From CPC320 sp002684375 (GTDB lineage: Bacteria; Pseudomonadota; Alphaproteobacteria; Rhodobacterales; Rhodobacteraceae), in NCBI GenBank assembly GCA_965662545.1, contig CBFIHZ010000006.1:56741-120740 (forward strand): a stretch of 64,000 nucleotides of DNA. Direction: 5' to 3'. The position numbers and the translations under genes were made by a program. Under the pieces are notes generated by a model. That model was not told the origin of the DNA. It did no database searches and saw nothing but the letters and a program-made list of their open reading frames with translations. Shown here in pieces: positions 17,368-25,871 of this stretch; the first letter of the stretch is position 1; every line of letters starts with the position of its first letter.

Positions 17368-17855
17368 AAGCCAACCTCGCGCAAAACGAAATCCGCCAAG
17401 GCAATGGTGTCATCAAGGCCAAACACCGGCCGGTCAAGCGTCAGTGGCACATCGCTGGCAACCGCCCGAATGGTATCATCACCGGGCGCAATCAATGGCT
17501 GGCCGGTGACAGCGCGATGCGCCTCAATCTTGGGATGGCGATCGCGCTTGTACCCCTCGATTAATACCAGATCGACCGGCGACAACCGGGTGAGCAAATG
17601 CGCAAGTTCCGGCTCTTCGTGATCGCGCAGCTCCTGCATCAGAGCGATACGATTTTTCGACGCCAACAGCACCTCATGGGCGCCAGCAACGCGGTGCCTG
17701 TGGCTGTCTTTGCCCGGATGATCAACGTCAAAGCTGTGATGGGCATGCTTGATGGTCGACACCGACAAACCACGGCTGGTGATCTCGGCTACCAATCGTT
17801 CCATCAGACCCGTTTTGCCAGCATTTTTCCAACCTGTAACACCGTAAATTTTCAT
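17364..17855 (-). CDS. mobB: Molybdopterin-guanine dinucleotide biosynthesis adaptor MobB
   Basis: GTP-binding protein that assists MobA in forming the MGD cofactor. The 163-residue product has the P-loop GWKNAGKTGLMERL near its start, TIKHAHHSFDVDHPGKDSHRH (His/Asp-rich, typical of MobB) and the VLIEGYKRDRHPKIE motif. It overlaps moeA by four bases (ATGA type) and is overlapped likewise by mobA, so translation is probably coupled throughout. Confidence 0.93.
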   Translation of the reverse strand: MKIYGVTGWKNAGKTGLMERLVAEITSRGLSVSTIKHAHHSFDVDHPGKDSHRHRVAGAHEVLLASKNRIALMQELRDHEEPELAHLLTRLSPVDLVLIEGYKRDRHPKIEAHRAVTGQPLIAPGDDTIRAVASDVPLTLDRPVFGLDDTIALADFVLREVGL

Positions 17856-18472
17856 GGAATATCCTTTAAAAGACTGGCAGCCTTCACCAGATCTTCGGGG
17901 GTGTTGACGTTGAAAAACGGATCAAGCCCATAGTCCGAGAACAGCGCCTCGCGCCCATTGTGGCGCTGTGTCCACATCACCACCTTACGCAGACCGTCGC
18001 CCAGCGCGGCCCGCAAATCTTCGCGCAGTGCCACTGGCCAAAGGCCAAAAGTCGGGTGACGCACCTGACCGCGCGCGGCGTCGGGTGTCGCGGCCAAAAC
18101 CAGTGGGTGCTCCATTCCAGCAGAGGCCTCTATGAGGCGCGTCACCAAATCTGTTGGGAAAAACGGCGTGTCTGCAGCGGCGGTAACGATGTGGTCTGCA
18201 CCTTGGTCCGCAGCCCAATCAAGCCCCGCCAGAACCCCCGCAAGCGGGCCGGGGTAATCGGCGATACTGTCGGCAATCACCGGCAAATCAAGATCGGCAA
18301 ACCGCGCAGGGTCGCCATTAGCATTCAGCACCATCCTTGCCACCTGAGGTTCAAGGCGCCCGCTGACCCACGACAACAAGCTTCGATCTTGCAGCTTCAA
18401 CAGCCCCTTATCGCCGCCCCCCATGCGCCGTGCCAATCCACCGGCAAGGATAACTCCCAGCGGCGCGGTCAT
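17852..18472 (-). CDS. mobA: Molybdenum cofactor guanylyltransferase MobA
   Basis: Transfers GMP from GTP to Mo-molybdopterin to make the MGD cofactor used by DMSO-reductase-family enzymes, including formate dehydrogenase. The 206-residue product has the nucleotide-binding motif LAGGLARRMGGGDKGLL at residues 10-26, and AAADTPFFPTDLV further on. It sits between fdhD and mobB with four-base overlaps on both sides. Its presence beside fdhD suggests service to a formate dehydrogenase encoded elsewhere. Confidence 0.93.
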   Translation of the reverse strand: MTAPLGVILAGGLARRMGGGDKGLLKLQDRSLLSWVSGRLEPQVARMVLNANGDPARFADLDLPVIADSIADYPGPLAGVLAGLDWAADQGADHIVTAAADTPFFPTDLVTRLIEASAGMEHPLVLAATPDAARGQVRHPTFGLWPVALREDLRAALGDGLRKVVMWTQRHNGREALFSDYGLDPFFNVNTPEDLVKAASLLKDIP

Positions 18473-19353
18473 GCGCGACCTCCCTTGCGCCGCGACCGTT
18501 GGCTTTCCTCACCCACCAAGGCCGGGTCTGCGTCGCGCAGCAACCGTTCATCCCCAGACAGGCACACGAACCGCTTACCGCGCATACGACCGATCAACGT
18601 CAAGCCAACTTGTTGGGCAATCTCAACCCCCCATGCAGTAAATCCCGACCGCGACGCCAGCACTGGGATACCCATCATCGCTGTTTTGATCACCATCTCC
18701 GAAGTCAAACGTCCGGTAGTGTAAAGAATTTTGTCGGCAGCGGAAACCTGTTCACTCACCATCCAGCCGGCAATTTTGTCGACCGCATTGTGGCGTCCGA
18801 CATCCTCCATATAGACCAACGGCCGGTCCGCGCAACACAGCACCGTGCCATGGATCGCACCAACATCCAGATACAGGCTGGGCGTTCGGTTGATTTTAGC
18901 GGCCAGCGCGTACAACCATGACGTTTTAACTAAGCTGGCCGGCAGATGCACCTCTTCCAGCCCCTCCATCATATCGCCAAACACCGTCCCCACGGCACAG
19001 CCGCTGGTGCGGGTTTTCTTTTTCAACTTGTCTTCATAACTGGTTTGTGTGGCGGTCCGCACCACCACAGTTTCGAGCTCTTCGTCATAAGATACGCCGG
19101 TGACATCCGCATCATCTTGCAACATGCCTTGATTGCGCAAAAACCCCAGCGCCAGATATTCGGGATAATCCCCGATCGTCATCGCCGTGACAATTTCCTG
19201 CGCGTTAAGAAAAATCGTCAATGGGCGTTCTTCGACCACTGACATCGCTCTTTCGTTGCCATCTTGATCAATACCGTCCACCGCCCGACTCAACCCGCGG
19301 CGGGACAGATCTGGTGCGATCAGGTACTCGCTCTGGTCATCTTGGGTTGCCAC
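18469..19353 (-). CDS. fdhD: Formate dehydrogenase accessory sulfurtransferase FdhD
   Basis: Transfers sulfur from a cysteine desulfurase to the Mo-bisMGD cofactor of formate dehydrogenase. The 294-residue product has the family features: RPLTIFLNAQEIVTAMTIGDYPEYL, LALGFL, MEDVGRHNAVDKIAG and TTGRLTSEMVIKTA, plus VLASRSGFTAWGVEIAQQVG near the C-terminus. The mobile-loop cysteine region reads TRTSGCAVGTVF, with one Cys instead of the E. coli CxxC. The start is a GTG at 19353 with GAGAGGA upstream. It is the first gene of the fdhD-mobA-mobB-moeA unit. Confidence 0.92.
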   Translation of the reverse strand: MATQDDQSEYLIAPDLSRRGLSRAVDGIDQDGNERAMSVVEERPLTIFLNAQEIVTAMTIGDYPEYLALGFLRNQGMLQDDADVTGVSYDEELETVVVRTATQTSYEDKLKKKTRTSGCAVGTVFGDMMEGLEEVHLPASLVKTSWLYALAAKINRTPSLYLDVGAIHGTVLCCADRPLVYMEDVGRHNAVDKIAGWMVSEQVSAADKILYTTGRLTSEMVIKTAMMGIPVLASRSGFTAWGVEIAQQVGLTLIGRMRGKRFVCLSGDERLLRDADPALVGEESQRSRRKGGRA

Positions 19354-19515
19354 CGAAATTATCCTCTCATGCGCTGCATTGGCAGCTTAGGATGAAACCA
19401 AAGCGCCCCAGAGTGCAACCATGAATCTCGAAAGCGGTGATTGTGCTGCGAATGTGCAGCACCGGACGCAGGAGCTGCTCCAGCGCTTGTCCCTCACCAC
19501 AGCGGATAGAACTGT

Positions 19516-20112
19516 TTAAGGGATATAGGTCCGTAAGGCCAAAGTCTTATCGGCCTCGTCATATTCATGCAAGGTGACTTCTGTCACCCCCTCAAGCCGA
19601 CCAAATGCGTTTTTCAACTGGTTCGGAAACCAAACAACCGGCAGATGGTCAAACCCGGGCAGCGACGCCAAAATTTGCGATGTCCGCAAACTGCATTGCG
19701 CCGCGTAGACCGCACCATGCGCAAGAGCCTTTTGCAAAGCGAGTTCCGCCACGTCAGGCGGCACCTCAAGCGTCTGGATCACAACGTGATGGGTTTTGCG
19801 CGCATGGGCACGCACATAGAAATCCTCGATGGCCGGTGTCACCCCAAACAGCACATCGTCTTTTTCCGGCAAACGCGCATGTCGCACCGTCCCAGCCGGG
19901 TCAAAAATAACCCGCTGCGAGGCATTAATCATCAGGCTGGTATGCGCCCCAGTGCCCGAGCCGTTGTTGATCATGGTGATCAAGCTCAACGACGCTGGGC
20001 CAGCATGACGATAGGCAGCGGTTGTAACCGCCGCATCAGACATTTTAGAAACATTTTGGCTGCAGCCTGCCAGAACAATCTGCAAAAAAATAACAAATAA
20101 AATGGGACGCAA
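19516..20112 (-). CDS. Predicted lipoprotein, function unknown
   Basis: 198 residues with a signal sequence ending in a lipobox, VLAGC (Cys17), so it should be lipidated and tethered in the periplasm. The body is globular, with NNGSGTGAHTSLMI and a C-terminal half containing AQCSLRTSQILASLPGF. Charged motifs include EDFYVRAHARKTHHVV. I do not recognise the family. It lies just upstream, in minus-strand terms downstream, of the small cytochrome oxidase subunit gene and may share its transcript. Confidence 0.65.
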   Translation of the reverse strand: MRPILFVIFLQIVLAGCSQNVSKMSDAAVTTAAYRHAGPASLSLITMINNGSGTGAHTSLMINASQRVIFDPAGTVRHARLPEKDDVLFGVTPAIEDFYVRAHARKTHHVVIQTLEVPPDVAELALQKALAHGAVYAAQCSLRTSQILASLPGFDHLPVVWFPNQLKNAFGRLEGVTEVTLHEYDEADKTLALRTYIP

Positions 20113-20138
20113 AATCGTACCTTAAAACAGGCTTGGTA

Positions 20139-20273
20139 TTATCCGTTGACGATCGCAATAAAAATTAGCAACCCAATCGACACAATCGAGACGCGGATCA
20201 TTGCCTTAAGCATGCCGTCAAAAGTTTTCTGTTGAACCTCAATGTTCATTTCGCCGTGCTTGTGTTCAGTCAT
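20139..20273 (-). CDS. aa3-type cytochrome c oxidase subunit IV
   Basis: 44-residue single-span protein: a His/Glu-rich N-terminus (MTEHKHGEMNIEVQQKTF), then one hydrophobic helix (about 24-42) ending IAIVNG. This is the small bacterial subunit IV of the aa3 oxidase seen in Paracoccus and Rhodobacter, a short peptide next to the catalytic core with no known essential role. AAGG lies about six bases before the ATG. As usual in this family it is not next to the main oxidase genes. Confidence 0.85.
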   Translation of the reverse strand: MTEHKHGEMNIEVQQKTFDGMLKAMIRVSIVSIGLLIFIAIVNG

Positions 20274-20412
20274 AGTAAGGTGCCTTTTTCATATCGCGTT
20301 CGACGTGTAGCGCATTTTTCAACCCCTGTCACCCGGACATCAACGCACAGGCGCCCCAAATAAAATAAACTGCTCGAACTCGCCATGTTTCGACATCCGA
20401 TTGAGCGAAATT

Positions 20413-21456
20413 TCATCCCAGCCGCCCGTACACATAGGCTCCATCATCGCGGAGGTCACGGCTGAGGTGGCCCTGTTGATACAGGTGGCTCAGATGCGCA
20501 TATGATTCGACCAGAGCCAGACCATATTCTCCATCACCGATCTTGCGCTTGAACAGCGCCATAAAACACTCGGTGGCAGTTTTTGGCTGATCCAGCGCAG
20601 CACTCAAACGGGCCAATGCGCCGTGGTGATTGTCGATCAACTGGCGCATTCTTAATGGCAAACCGGTAAAAGGCATTTTATGGCCACCCAAAACCACATG
20701 CGCCTCATTGGCCAAGCCGGCCAACCGGTTGCAGGCCTCGAGCCAATCACCAACCGGGTCGGCATCGGGCTCTGTGGCATAGACGCCTATATTGGGGCTG
20801 ATCGAAGACAGAACCTGATCACCCGCCAGAACCAAATCGTCACTTTGACTCCACAGAGTGGCATGCTCGGGGGCATGACCATTGCCAATGTGTACAACCC
20901 AGTCGCGGCCTGCCAGATGTAGCACATCATCTTGCTTGATACGTTGAAACCCCAGCGGAATAGGCCAGACCACATCGGCAAAATTAAACGGGCGTTCTGC
21001 AGCGCGTTTGGCAAAAATTGCAGGGTCCATACCGGCACGACGCCAAAAGCGCAGAGTTTCCGGCGCCGGGCACGGCTGGACATCCAAACACAACATACGC
21101 GCCATCAACCAAGCGGTACGCGTGGCCATCAATGTCGCCCCTGTACGGGCTTGCAACCACCCCGCCAACCCCACATGATCAGGATGATGATGGGTGATCA
21201 GCACCCGCCGAACAGGACGCCCTGCCAAAGGCCCCACCAACAGCTTTTCCCAGATCGCACGGCAGCGTTTGCTGTTGAACCCGGTATCGACAATCGTCCA
21301 GCCATCCTCATCGGCCAGCGCATAGATATTGACGTGATCCAGCACCATCGGCAATGGCATGCGAAACCATAAAACGCCGTCGGCAACTTCGATCGCCGCA
21401 CCCTCTGTTGGCGGGTCTGCCCACGGATAGCGCAGGCCATTTTTATCCGTGCTCAT
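20413..21456 (-). CDS. MBL-fold metallo-hydrolase
   Basis: 347 residues. The metallo-beta-lactamase signature THHHPDHVG (HxHxDH) follows TIVDTGF, and later metal ligands are likely the His in GNGHAPEHATL, the Asp in LAGDQV and the His in GGHKMPF. The C-terminal region past about 270 is a winged-helix-like tail as in LACTB2-type enzymes. The substrate is unknown; candidates are thioesters or similar small molecules. It directly abuts the acyl-CoA dehydrogenase gene, suggesting that both act in one catabolic pathway. Confidence 0.85.
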   Translation of the reverse strand: MSTDKNGLRYPWADPPTEGAAIEVADGVLWFRMPLPMVLDHVNIYALADEDGWTIVDTGFNSKRCRAIWEKLLVGPLAGRPVRRVLITHHHPDHVGLAGWLQARTGATLMATRTAWLMARMLCLDVQPCPAPETLRFWRRAGMDPAIFAKRAAERPFNFADVVWPIPLGFQRIKQDDVLHLAGRDWVVHIGNGHAPEHATLWSQSDDLVLAGDQVLSSISPNIGVYATEPDADPVGDWLEACNRLAGLANEAHVVLGGHKMPFTGLPLRMRQLIDNHHGALARLSAALDQPKTATECFMALFKRKIGDGEYGLALVESYAHLSHLYQQGHLSRDLRDDGAYVYGRLG

Positions 21457-23174
21457 CAGGCGGCAAACCCATCTGCACTCAGCGAATAAAGATCTTCGGC
21501 ACCGGCGCGAGCATGGATCAACAGCCCCGTATGCTCGGGCAACAGACGCAGGATGTAGAAACGCGCCAGCGCCATTCTGGTACCCGATGTCGGTTCAGCC
21601 GCCGCAGCCCTCAGATGATAATAGCCCCCCAAGACCCGGGCGAATGCCTTGAGATAAGGCACAGCGCCGGCAAACCGGTCATTCAGGTCACTTTGACCAA
21701 CCAACCATTCAGTGGTTTCACGGAGCGTTTCCGTGGCCTGCCAAACCGGACCTGCCAGATCGGGGATCTGTTCTCTTGTTGCCTCGGCAAAGGCTTCGAT
21801 ATCATCCAGCAACCGTCCTGCAGCCTCGCCGCCATCCATCAGTTTGCGCGCCACCAGATCCATAGCCTGAATGCCGTTGGTCCCCTCATAGATCGCGGTC
21901 ACCCGCACATCGCGGCTGTATTGCGCCGCGCCTGTCTCTTCGATAAAGCCCATGCCACCGTGTAATTGCACACCTGCTTCGGCGACGGCTATGCCGGTAT
22001 CCGTGCCAAAGGCCTTAGCAATCGGTGTTAAAAATGCCGCCCGCGCCGACCAGCGCGGATCACCTGTTGCGGTGCTCATATCAATCGCTGCCCCGCAGTC
22101 GAGCGCAATGGCACGTGCGGCAAAGATCTCGGCCTTCATCGTCATCAGCATACGACGCACATCGGCATGATCGAGAATAGTGCCTGTGCTGTGCCCAATC
22201 AGTGCCTTGCCCTGTTTACGCTCGGATGCAAACCGCAGCGCGTGCTGATAGGCGCCTTCGGCCACGCCTATTCCCTGCCCGCCAACACCAAGTCTGGCGT
22301 TGTTCATCATGGTGAACATCGCTTTCATACCGGCATGTTCCCCCCCAACAAGCCACCCCGTCGCCCCCTCGTATTGCATCACGCAGGTCGGGCTGCCATG
22401 AAGGCCCATCTTGTGCTCCAGTCCCACCACTTTCAGCCGGTTCGCCACACCAGGGTTGCCCGCCGCATCTGGCAGAAATTTCGGCACCAGAAACAGGCTG
22501 ATGCCCTTGGTACCCGGCACGCCATCGGGCAGACGCGCCAGCACCAGATGGCAGATATTTTCGACCACATCGCTGTCGCCCCAGCTGATATAAATTTTCT
22601 GGCCTGTGATGGCATAGCTTCCGTCACCATTCGGCTCAGCCTTCGAACTCAGGGCACCCACATCGCTGCCGGCCTGCGGTTCGGTCAGGTTCATCGTGCC
22701 ACACCATGCGCCACTGATCAGTTTGGGCAGGTACAGTCGCTTAATGTCATCGCTGGCATGATGCTCGAGCGCCTCGATCTGGCCTTGCGTCATCAAAGGG
22801 CACAGTTGCAGCGACAGACACGCGGCGCTCATCATTTCATTCACCGCCGTGGTCACGGCCATCGGCAACCCCATCCCGCCGTATTCGGGGCTGGCCGCAA
22901 TGGATACCCAACCGCCCTCGGCAATGGCACGGTAGCCGTCTACATAGCCCGGCGAACAGCGTACCACCCCATTTTCCAAAACCGCCGGATGCTCATCACC
23001 GGCCCGCTGCAACGGTGCCATCACCTCTTCACACATCCGTCCGGCTTCGGTCAGGATCGCTGCTGTCACATCCCGCGTTGCCTCGCCAAAGCGTTCAGTG
23101 GCGGAAACTTGGTCTAGGCCAACCACATGATCGAACAAAAACTGATACTCAGTGACGGGTGCGCGGTAACTCAT
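21456..23174 (-). CDS. Acyl-CoA dehydrogenase, large DmdC-like type
   Basis: FAD enzyme oxidising an acyl-CoA to the enoyl-CoA and passing electrons to ETF. The 572-residue product is longer than the usual roughly 380 and has the extra N- and C-terminal regions of the clade that contains DmdC (methylmercaptopropionyl-CoA dehydrogenase) and AidB-like proteins. Motifs seen are NLTEPQAGSDVGAL, GQKIYISWGD, LHGGMGFIEETG and YEGTNGIQAMDL with the likely catalytic Glu. The start MSYRAPVTEYQF at 23174 has AAGGAG upstream. The DMSP role is a guess; a general long or branched acyl-CoA role is equally possible. It is paired with the MBL hydrolase. Confidence 0.85.
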   Translation of the reverse strand: MSYRAPVTEYQFLFDHVVGLDQVSATERFGEATRDVTAAILTEAGRMCEEVMAPLQRAGDEHPAVLENGVVRCSPGYVDGYRAIAEGGWVSIAASPEYGGMGLPMAVTTAVNEMMSAACLSLQLCPLMTQGQIEALEHHASDDIKRLYLPKLISGAWCGTMNLTEPQAGSDVGALSSKAEPNGDGSYAITGQKIYISWGDSDVVENICHLVLARLPDGVPGTKGISLFLVPKFLPDAAGNPGVANRLKVVGLEHKMGLHGSPTCVMQYEGATGWLVGGEHAGMKAMFTMMNNARLGVGGQGIGVAEGAYQHALRFASERKQGKALIGHSTGTILDHADVRRMLMTMKAEIFAARAIALDCGAAIDMSTATGDPRWSARAAFLTPIAKAFGTDTGIAVAEAGVQLHGGMGFIEETGAAQYSRDVRVTAIYEGTNGIQAMDLVARKLMDGGEAAGRLLDDIEAFAEATREQIPDLAGPVWQATETLRETTEWLVGQSDLNDRFAGAVPYLKAFARVLGGYYHLRAAAAEPTSGTRMALARFYILRLLPEHTGLLIHARAGAEDLYSLSADGFAA

Positions 23175-23357
23175 AAGAGGCTCCTTAACGAGACAACCCT
23201 GATACAGGAAAAGTCCTGATCCTAACACGGAGTGTGATCCGAGCCATGACAGGGGCTTGGCAGGGTGATGTGGCGTCTGTATGACATAGCGGCACCGCGA
23301 CGCCTAGGCAAACCGGTAACCGCTTTACAGATAACGCTGCGTCATCGGAGAGACATT

Positions 23358-24317
23358 ATGCAAACGGCACAACTGCCCGCCACCCCGCAAGGATTGGCAG
23401 CCGCAAGCAAGGTCTTGGCCCAAGGCGGGTTGGTCGCCTTTCCGACCGAAACCGTCTACGGTCTGGGGGCAGATGCCCGCAATGATCACGCTGTGGCGCG
23501 TATTTTTGCCGCCAAGGGACGGCCCAGCTTTAACCCACTGATTGTGCATGTCAGCTCAATCAGTGCCGCAAAATCACTGGTTATGTGGACAGCGGTCGCC
23601 ACAAAGTTAGCAACGCAATTCTGGCCGGGACCAATGACGTTGGTCTTGCCCCTTAAGCCAGACAGCGGCTTATCACCTCTGGTCACAGCAAACCTTCCAA
23701 GCCTCGCAATCCGCGTGCCCGCCAACCCGCTTGCGCAGGACCTGCTAAGACAATTTGACGGACCGGTTGCCGCCCCCTCGGCCAACCCCTCAGGCCGGAT
23801 AAGCCCCACAACCGCGCGCCACGTGATACGCGGTCTAAATGGGCAGATTGACGCAGTGATCGACGGCGGCAACTGCGCGGTCGGGTTGGAATCAACCATC
23901 ATCGGACTTGGGGAAACCCCAACCGTACTGCGCCCCGGCGGTCTTGCCAGTGACGCGATCGAGGCCTGCCTGGGACAAAGACTGACGCATCATCAAAGCA
24001 GCGACCCACTGAATGCGCCTGGGCAAATGAGATCGCATTACGCCCCCACAGCGCGGTTGCGCCTGAACGCCAAAACCGCACGATCCGGCGAAGTTTTACT
24101 GGGTTTTGGGGCTGTAACCGCCGACATGAACCTATCGCCTGATGGTGATCTCGTCGAGGCTGCGGCAAATTTATTTGGCCACTTGCATACGCTTGATACA
24201 GCGACACCGGCACGCATTGCCGTCAGCCCGATACCCAATACGGGTTTGGGATTGGCAATAAACGACCGCTTGCAACGCGCCGCGGCACCAAGACCTGAAA
24301 GCGACGTTGCGCGCTAA
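23358..24317 (+). CDS. L-threonylcarbamoyladenylate synthase (Sua5/YciO/YrdC)
   Basis: Makes threonylcarbamoyl-AMP from Thr, bicarbonate and ATP, the first step of the t6A modification of ANN-decoding tRNAs. The 319-residue length indicates the two-domain Sua5 form: the YrdC domain (FPTETVYGLGADARN, AAKGRPSFNPL, PSANPSGRISPT) followed by a C-terminal Sua5 domain after PGQMRSHYAPTARL. The ATG at 23358 has CGGAG nine bases upstream; an earlier in-frame start at 23265 lacks support. It is divergent from the acyl-CoA dehydrogenase. Confidence 0.93.
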   Translation: MQTAQLPATPQGLAAASKVLAQGGLVAFPTETVYGLGADARNDHAVARIFAAKGRPSFNPLIVHVSSISAAKSLVMWTAVATKLATQFWPGPMTLVLPLKPDSGLSPLVTANLPSLAIRVPANPLAQDLLRQFDGPVAAPSANPSGRISPTTARHVIRGLNGQIDAVIDGGNCAVGLESTIIGLGETPTVLRPGGLASDAIEACLGQRLTHHQSSDPLNAPGQMRSHYAPTARLRLNAKTARSGEVLLGFGAVTADMNLSPDGDLVEAAANLFGHLHTLDTATPARIAVSPIPNTGLGLAINDRLQRAAAPRPESDVAR

Positions 24318-24341
24318 CACTTCTACCGACCGCAAGTAGGG

Positions 24342-24917
24342 TCACGCCCGCCCAGCCGTGGCCGACAGCGCCAGAGCATCCACCCCCATACGCCTCAGCG
24401 AATCCGGCCATATCTCATCGGCGGGGTTTTCAAAAATAAGCGCATGGCTGGCTTCGCCGGTCAACCAGCCGTTCTGACTGATCTCTTGCTCAAGTTGACC
24501 CGGTCCCCAACCGGCATACCCCAAGACCATCATCGCCGAGGCCGGGCCGTTTCCAACCGCTATGTCTTCTAAAATATCCTGCGTTGCGGTCATTGCAAAA
24601 GCCGGGCTGACCTCAAGCGTTGAAATATCCGAGATATAATCACGCGAATGCAGCACAAAGCCCCTGCCGTGTTCAACCGGACCGCCAAAGTAAACCGGCA
24701 TATCCGGCGTTTTATCGCTGGTCTCAATCGACATTTGCTCGAGTAAATCGCCAAAGCGCAGACCACGGTTGGGTTTATTGACGATCAACCCCATGGCACC
24801 CTTGTCAGAATGCGAGCACATATACACCACGCTCCGGTCAAACCGAGGATCACCCATTCCGGGCATCGCAATTAAAACTTGGCCGGTAAAATCAACCGTC
24901 GTTTCGGGCGATTGCAT
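24342..24917 (-). CDS. YqgE/AlgH family protein (UPF0301)
   Basis: 191-residue soluble protein with the family signature at the N-terminus: FTGQVLIAMPGMGDPRFDRSVVY, then GAMGLIVNKPN, VYFGGPVEHGRGFVLHS and LGYAGWGPGQLEQEI. The family is conserved in proteobacteria and was linked to alginate regulation in Pseudomonas, but its biochemical role is unsettled. It is convergent with Sua5 and divergent from the DsbD-like gene. Confidence 0.93.
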   Translation of the reverse strand: MQSPETTVDFTGQVLIAMPGMGDPRFDRSVVYMCSHSDKGAMGLIVNKPNRGLRFGDLLEQMSIETSDKTPDMPVYFGGPVEHGRGFVLHSRDYISDISTLEVSPAFAMTATQDILEDIAVGNGPASAMMVLGYAGWGPGQLEQEISQNGWLTGEASHALIFENPADEIWPDSLRRMGVDALALSATAGRA

Positions 24918-25061
24918 TTTTCACACCTTTTGACTTGCTGTATTGTGATAATGACGCGCGACGCAGCGCGACGCAAGCCCGTGTGTACCAACACACCGTA
25001 AGATCGGCAGATCGACAGAATGTGATTTGGCTTTTGCGACAAAATCGTCGCATATGACCGC

Positions 25062-25871
25062 ATGACCCTAAAAAAACTCTCCCTCGGCCTGTTGATTTGC
25101 CTCATGCCCCTTGGCACCGCATTGGCGCAAAATGCCAAAGACATTATCTCGGTCCGCGTCCTGACCGGCGCAAGGATCACAGCCGAGCGACATATATCGG
25201 CGCTGCACCTACAGCTAAAACCCGGCTGGAAAACCTATTGGCGCGCTCCGGGAGAGGCCGGTATTCCACCCGGGTTTAATTGGGAAGGATCGAAAAACAT
25301 CCGGACAGTGGATGTTCTTTGGCCGCGACCAATAGTGTTCCATCAATACGGGATGCGCTCAATCGGATATAAAAACGAGGTTATTCTGCCTCTCGCTATC
25401 CAGCCCCGCATGTCTGGTCGAAAGATCCATTTAAAGGGCCAGATCAGTTTGGGTGTCTGTCAAGATATCTGTATCCCCCATACCATCAAGTTTAACACCA
25501 CCCTGCCAGCAGATCAAAACATGCTGGGCACAAAGATAAAAACCGCCCTGCGCCAACAGCCAAAAACCGCTCTGGCGGCTGGACTGCGGGCACGTCGCTG
25601 CTCGTTCTCGCCGGCGCCAAACGGACTGATGCTTAAGGTCACCCTCGACATGCCCTCGACAGGCACACCTGAACACGTCGTGATAGAGACCAGCAATCCA
25701 TTGATCTGGGCAGATCCGCCGACAGTTTCACGGACAGGCAAAATCCTTTCGCTGCAAACCCTGCTCACCCATAGCGCCGGACAGCCCTTTGCTCTGACAC
25801 GCAACAGCATCAGGATAACCGTTCTGGGCAGTGATCATGCCGTGGACATCAATGGCTGCACCGAAGGTTAG
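25062..25871 (+). CDS. Periplasmic DsbD alpha-domain-like protein
   Basis: 269 residues with a cleavable signal sequence (about 1-23, ending TALAQ). The mature part resembles the N-terminal immunoglobulin-like domain of DsbD: LQLKPGWKTYWRAPGEAGIPP and the cysteine motif GVCQDICIP, where two cysteines five residues apart would form the redox pair. The transmembrane and thioredoxin domains of DsbD are absent, so it is a stand-alone periplasmic thiol protein or uses a separate CcdA-type partner. Its stop codon overlaps the RND permease stop on the opposite strand (sequence TTAG). Confidence 0.8.
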   Translation: MTLKKLSLGLLICLMPLGTALAQNAKDIISVRVLTGARITAERHISALHLQLKPGWKTYWRAPGEAGIPPGFNWEGSKNIRTVDVLWPRPIVFHQYGMRSIGYKNEVILPLAIQPRMSGRKIHLKGQISLGVCQDICIPHTIKFNTTLPADQNMLGTKIKTALRQQPKTALAAGLRARRCSFSPAPNGLMLKVTLDMPSTGTPEHVVIETSNPLIWADPPTVSRTGKILSLQTLLTHSAGQPFALTRNSIRITVLGSDHAVDINGCTEG

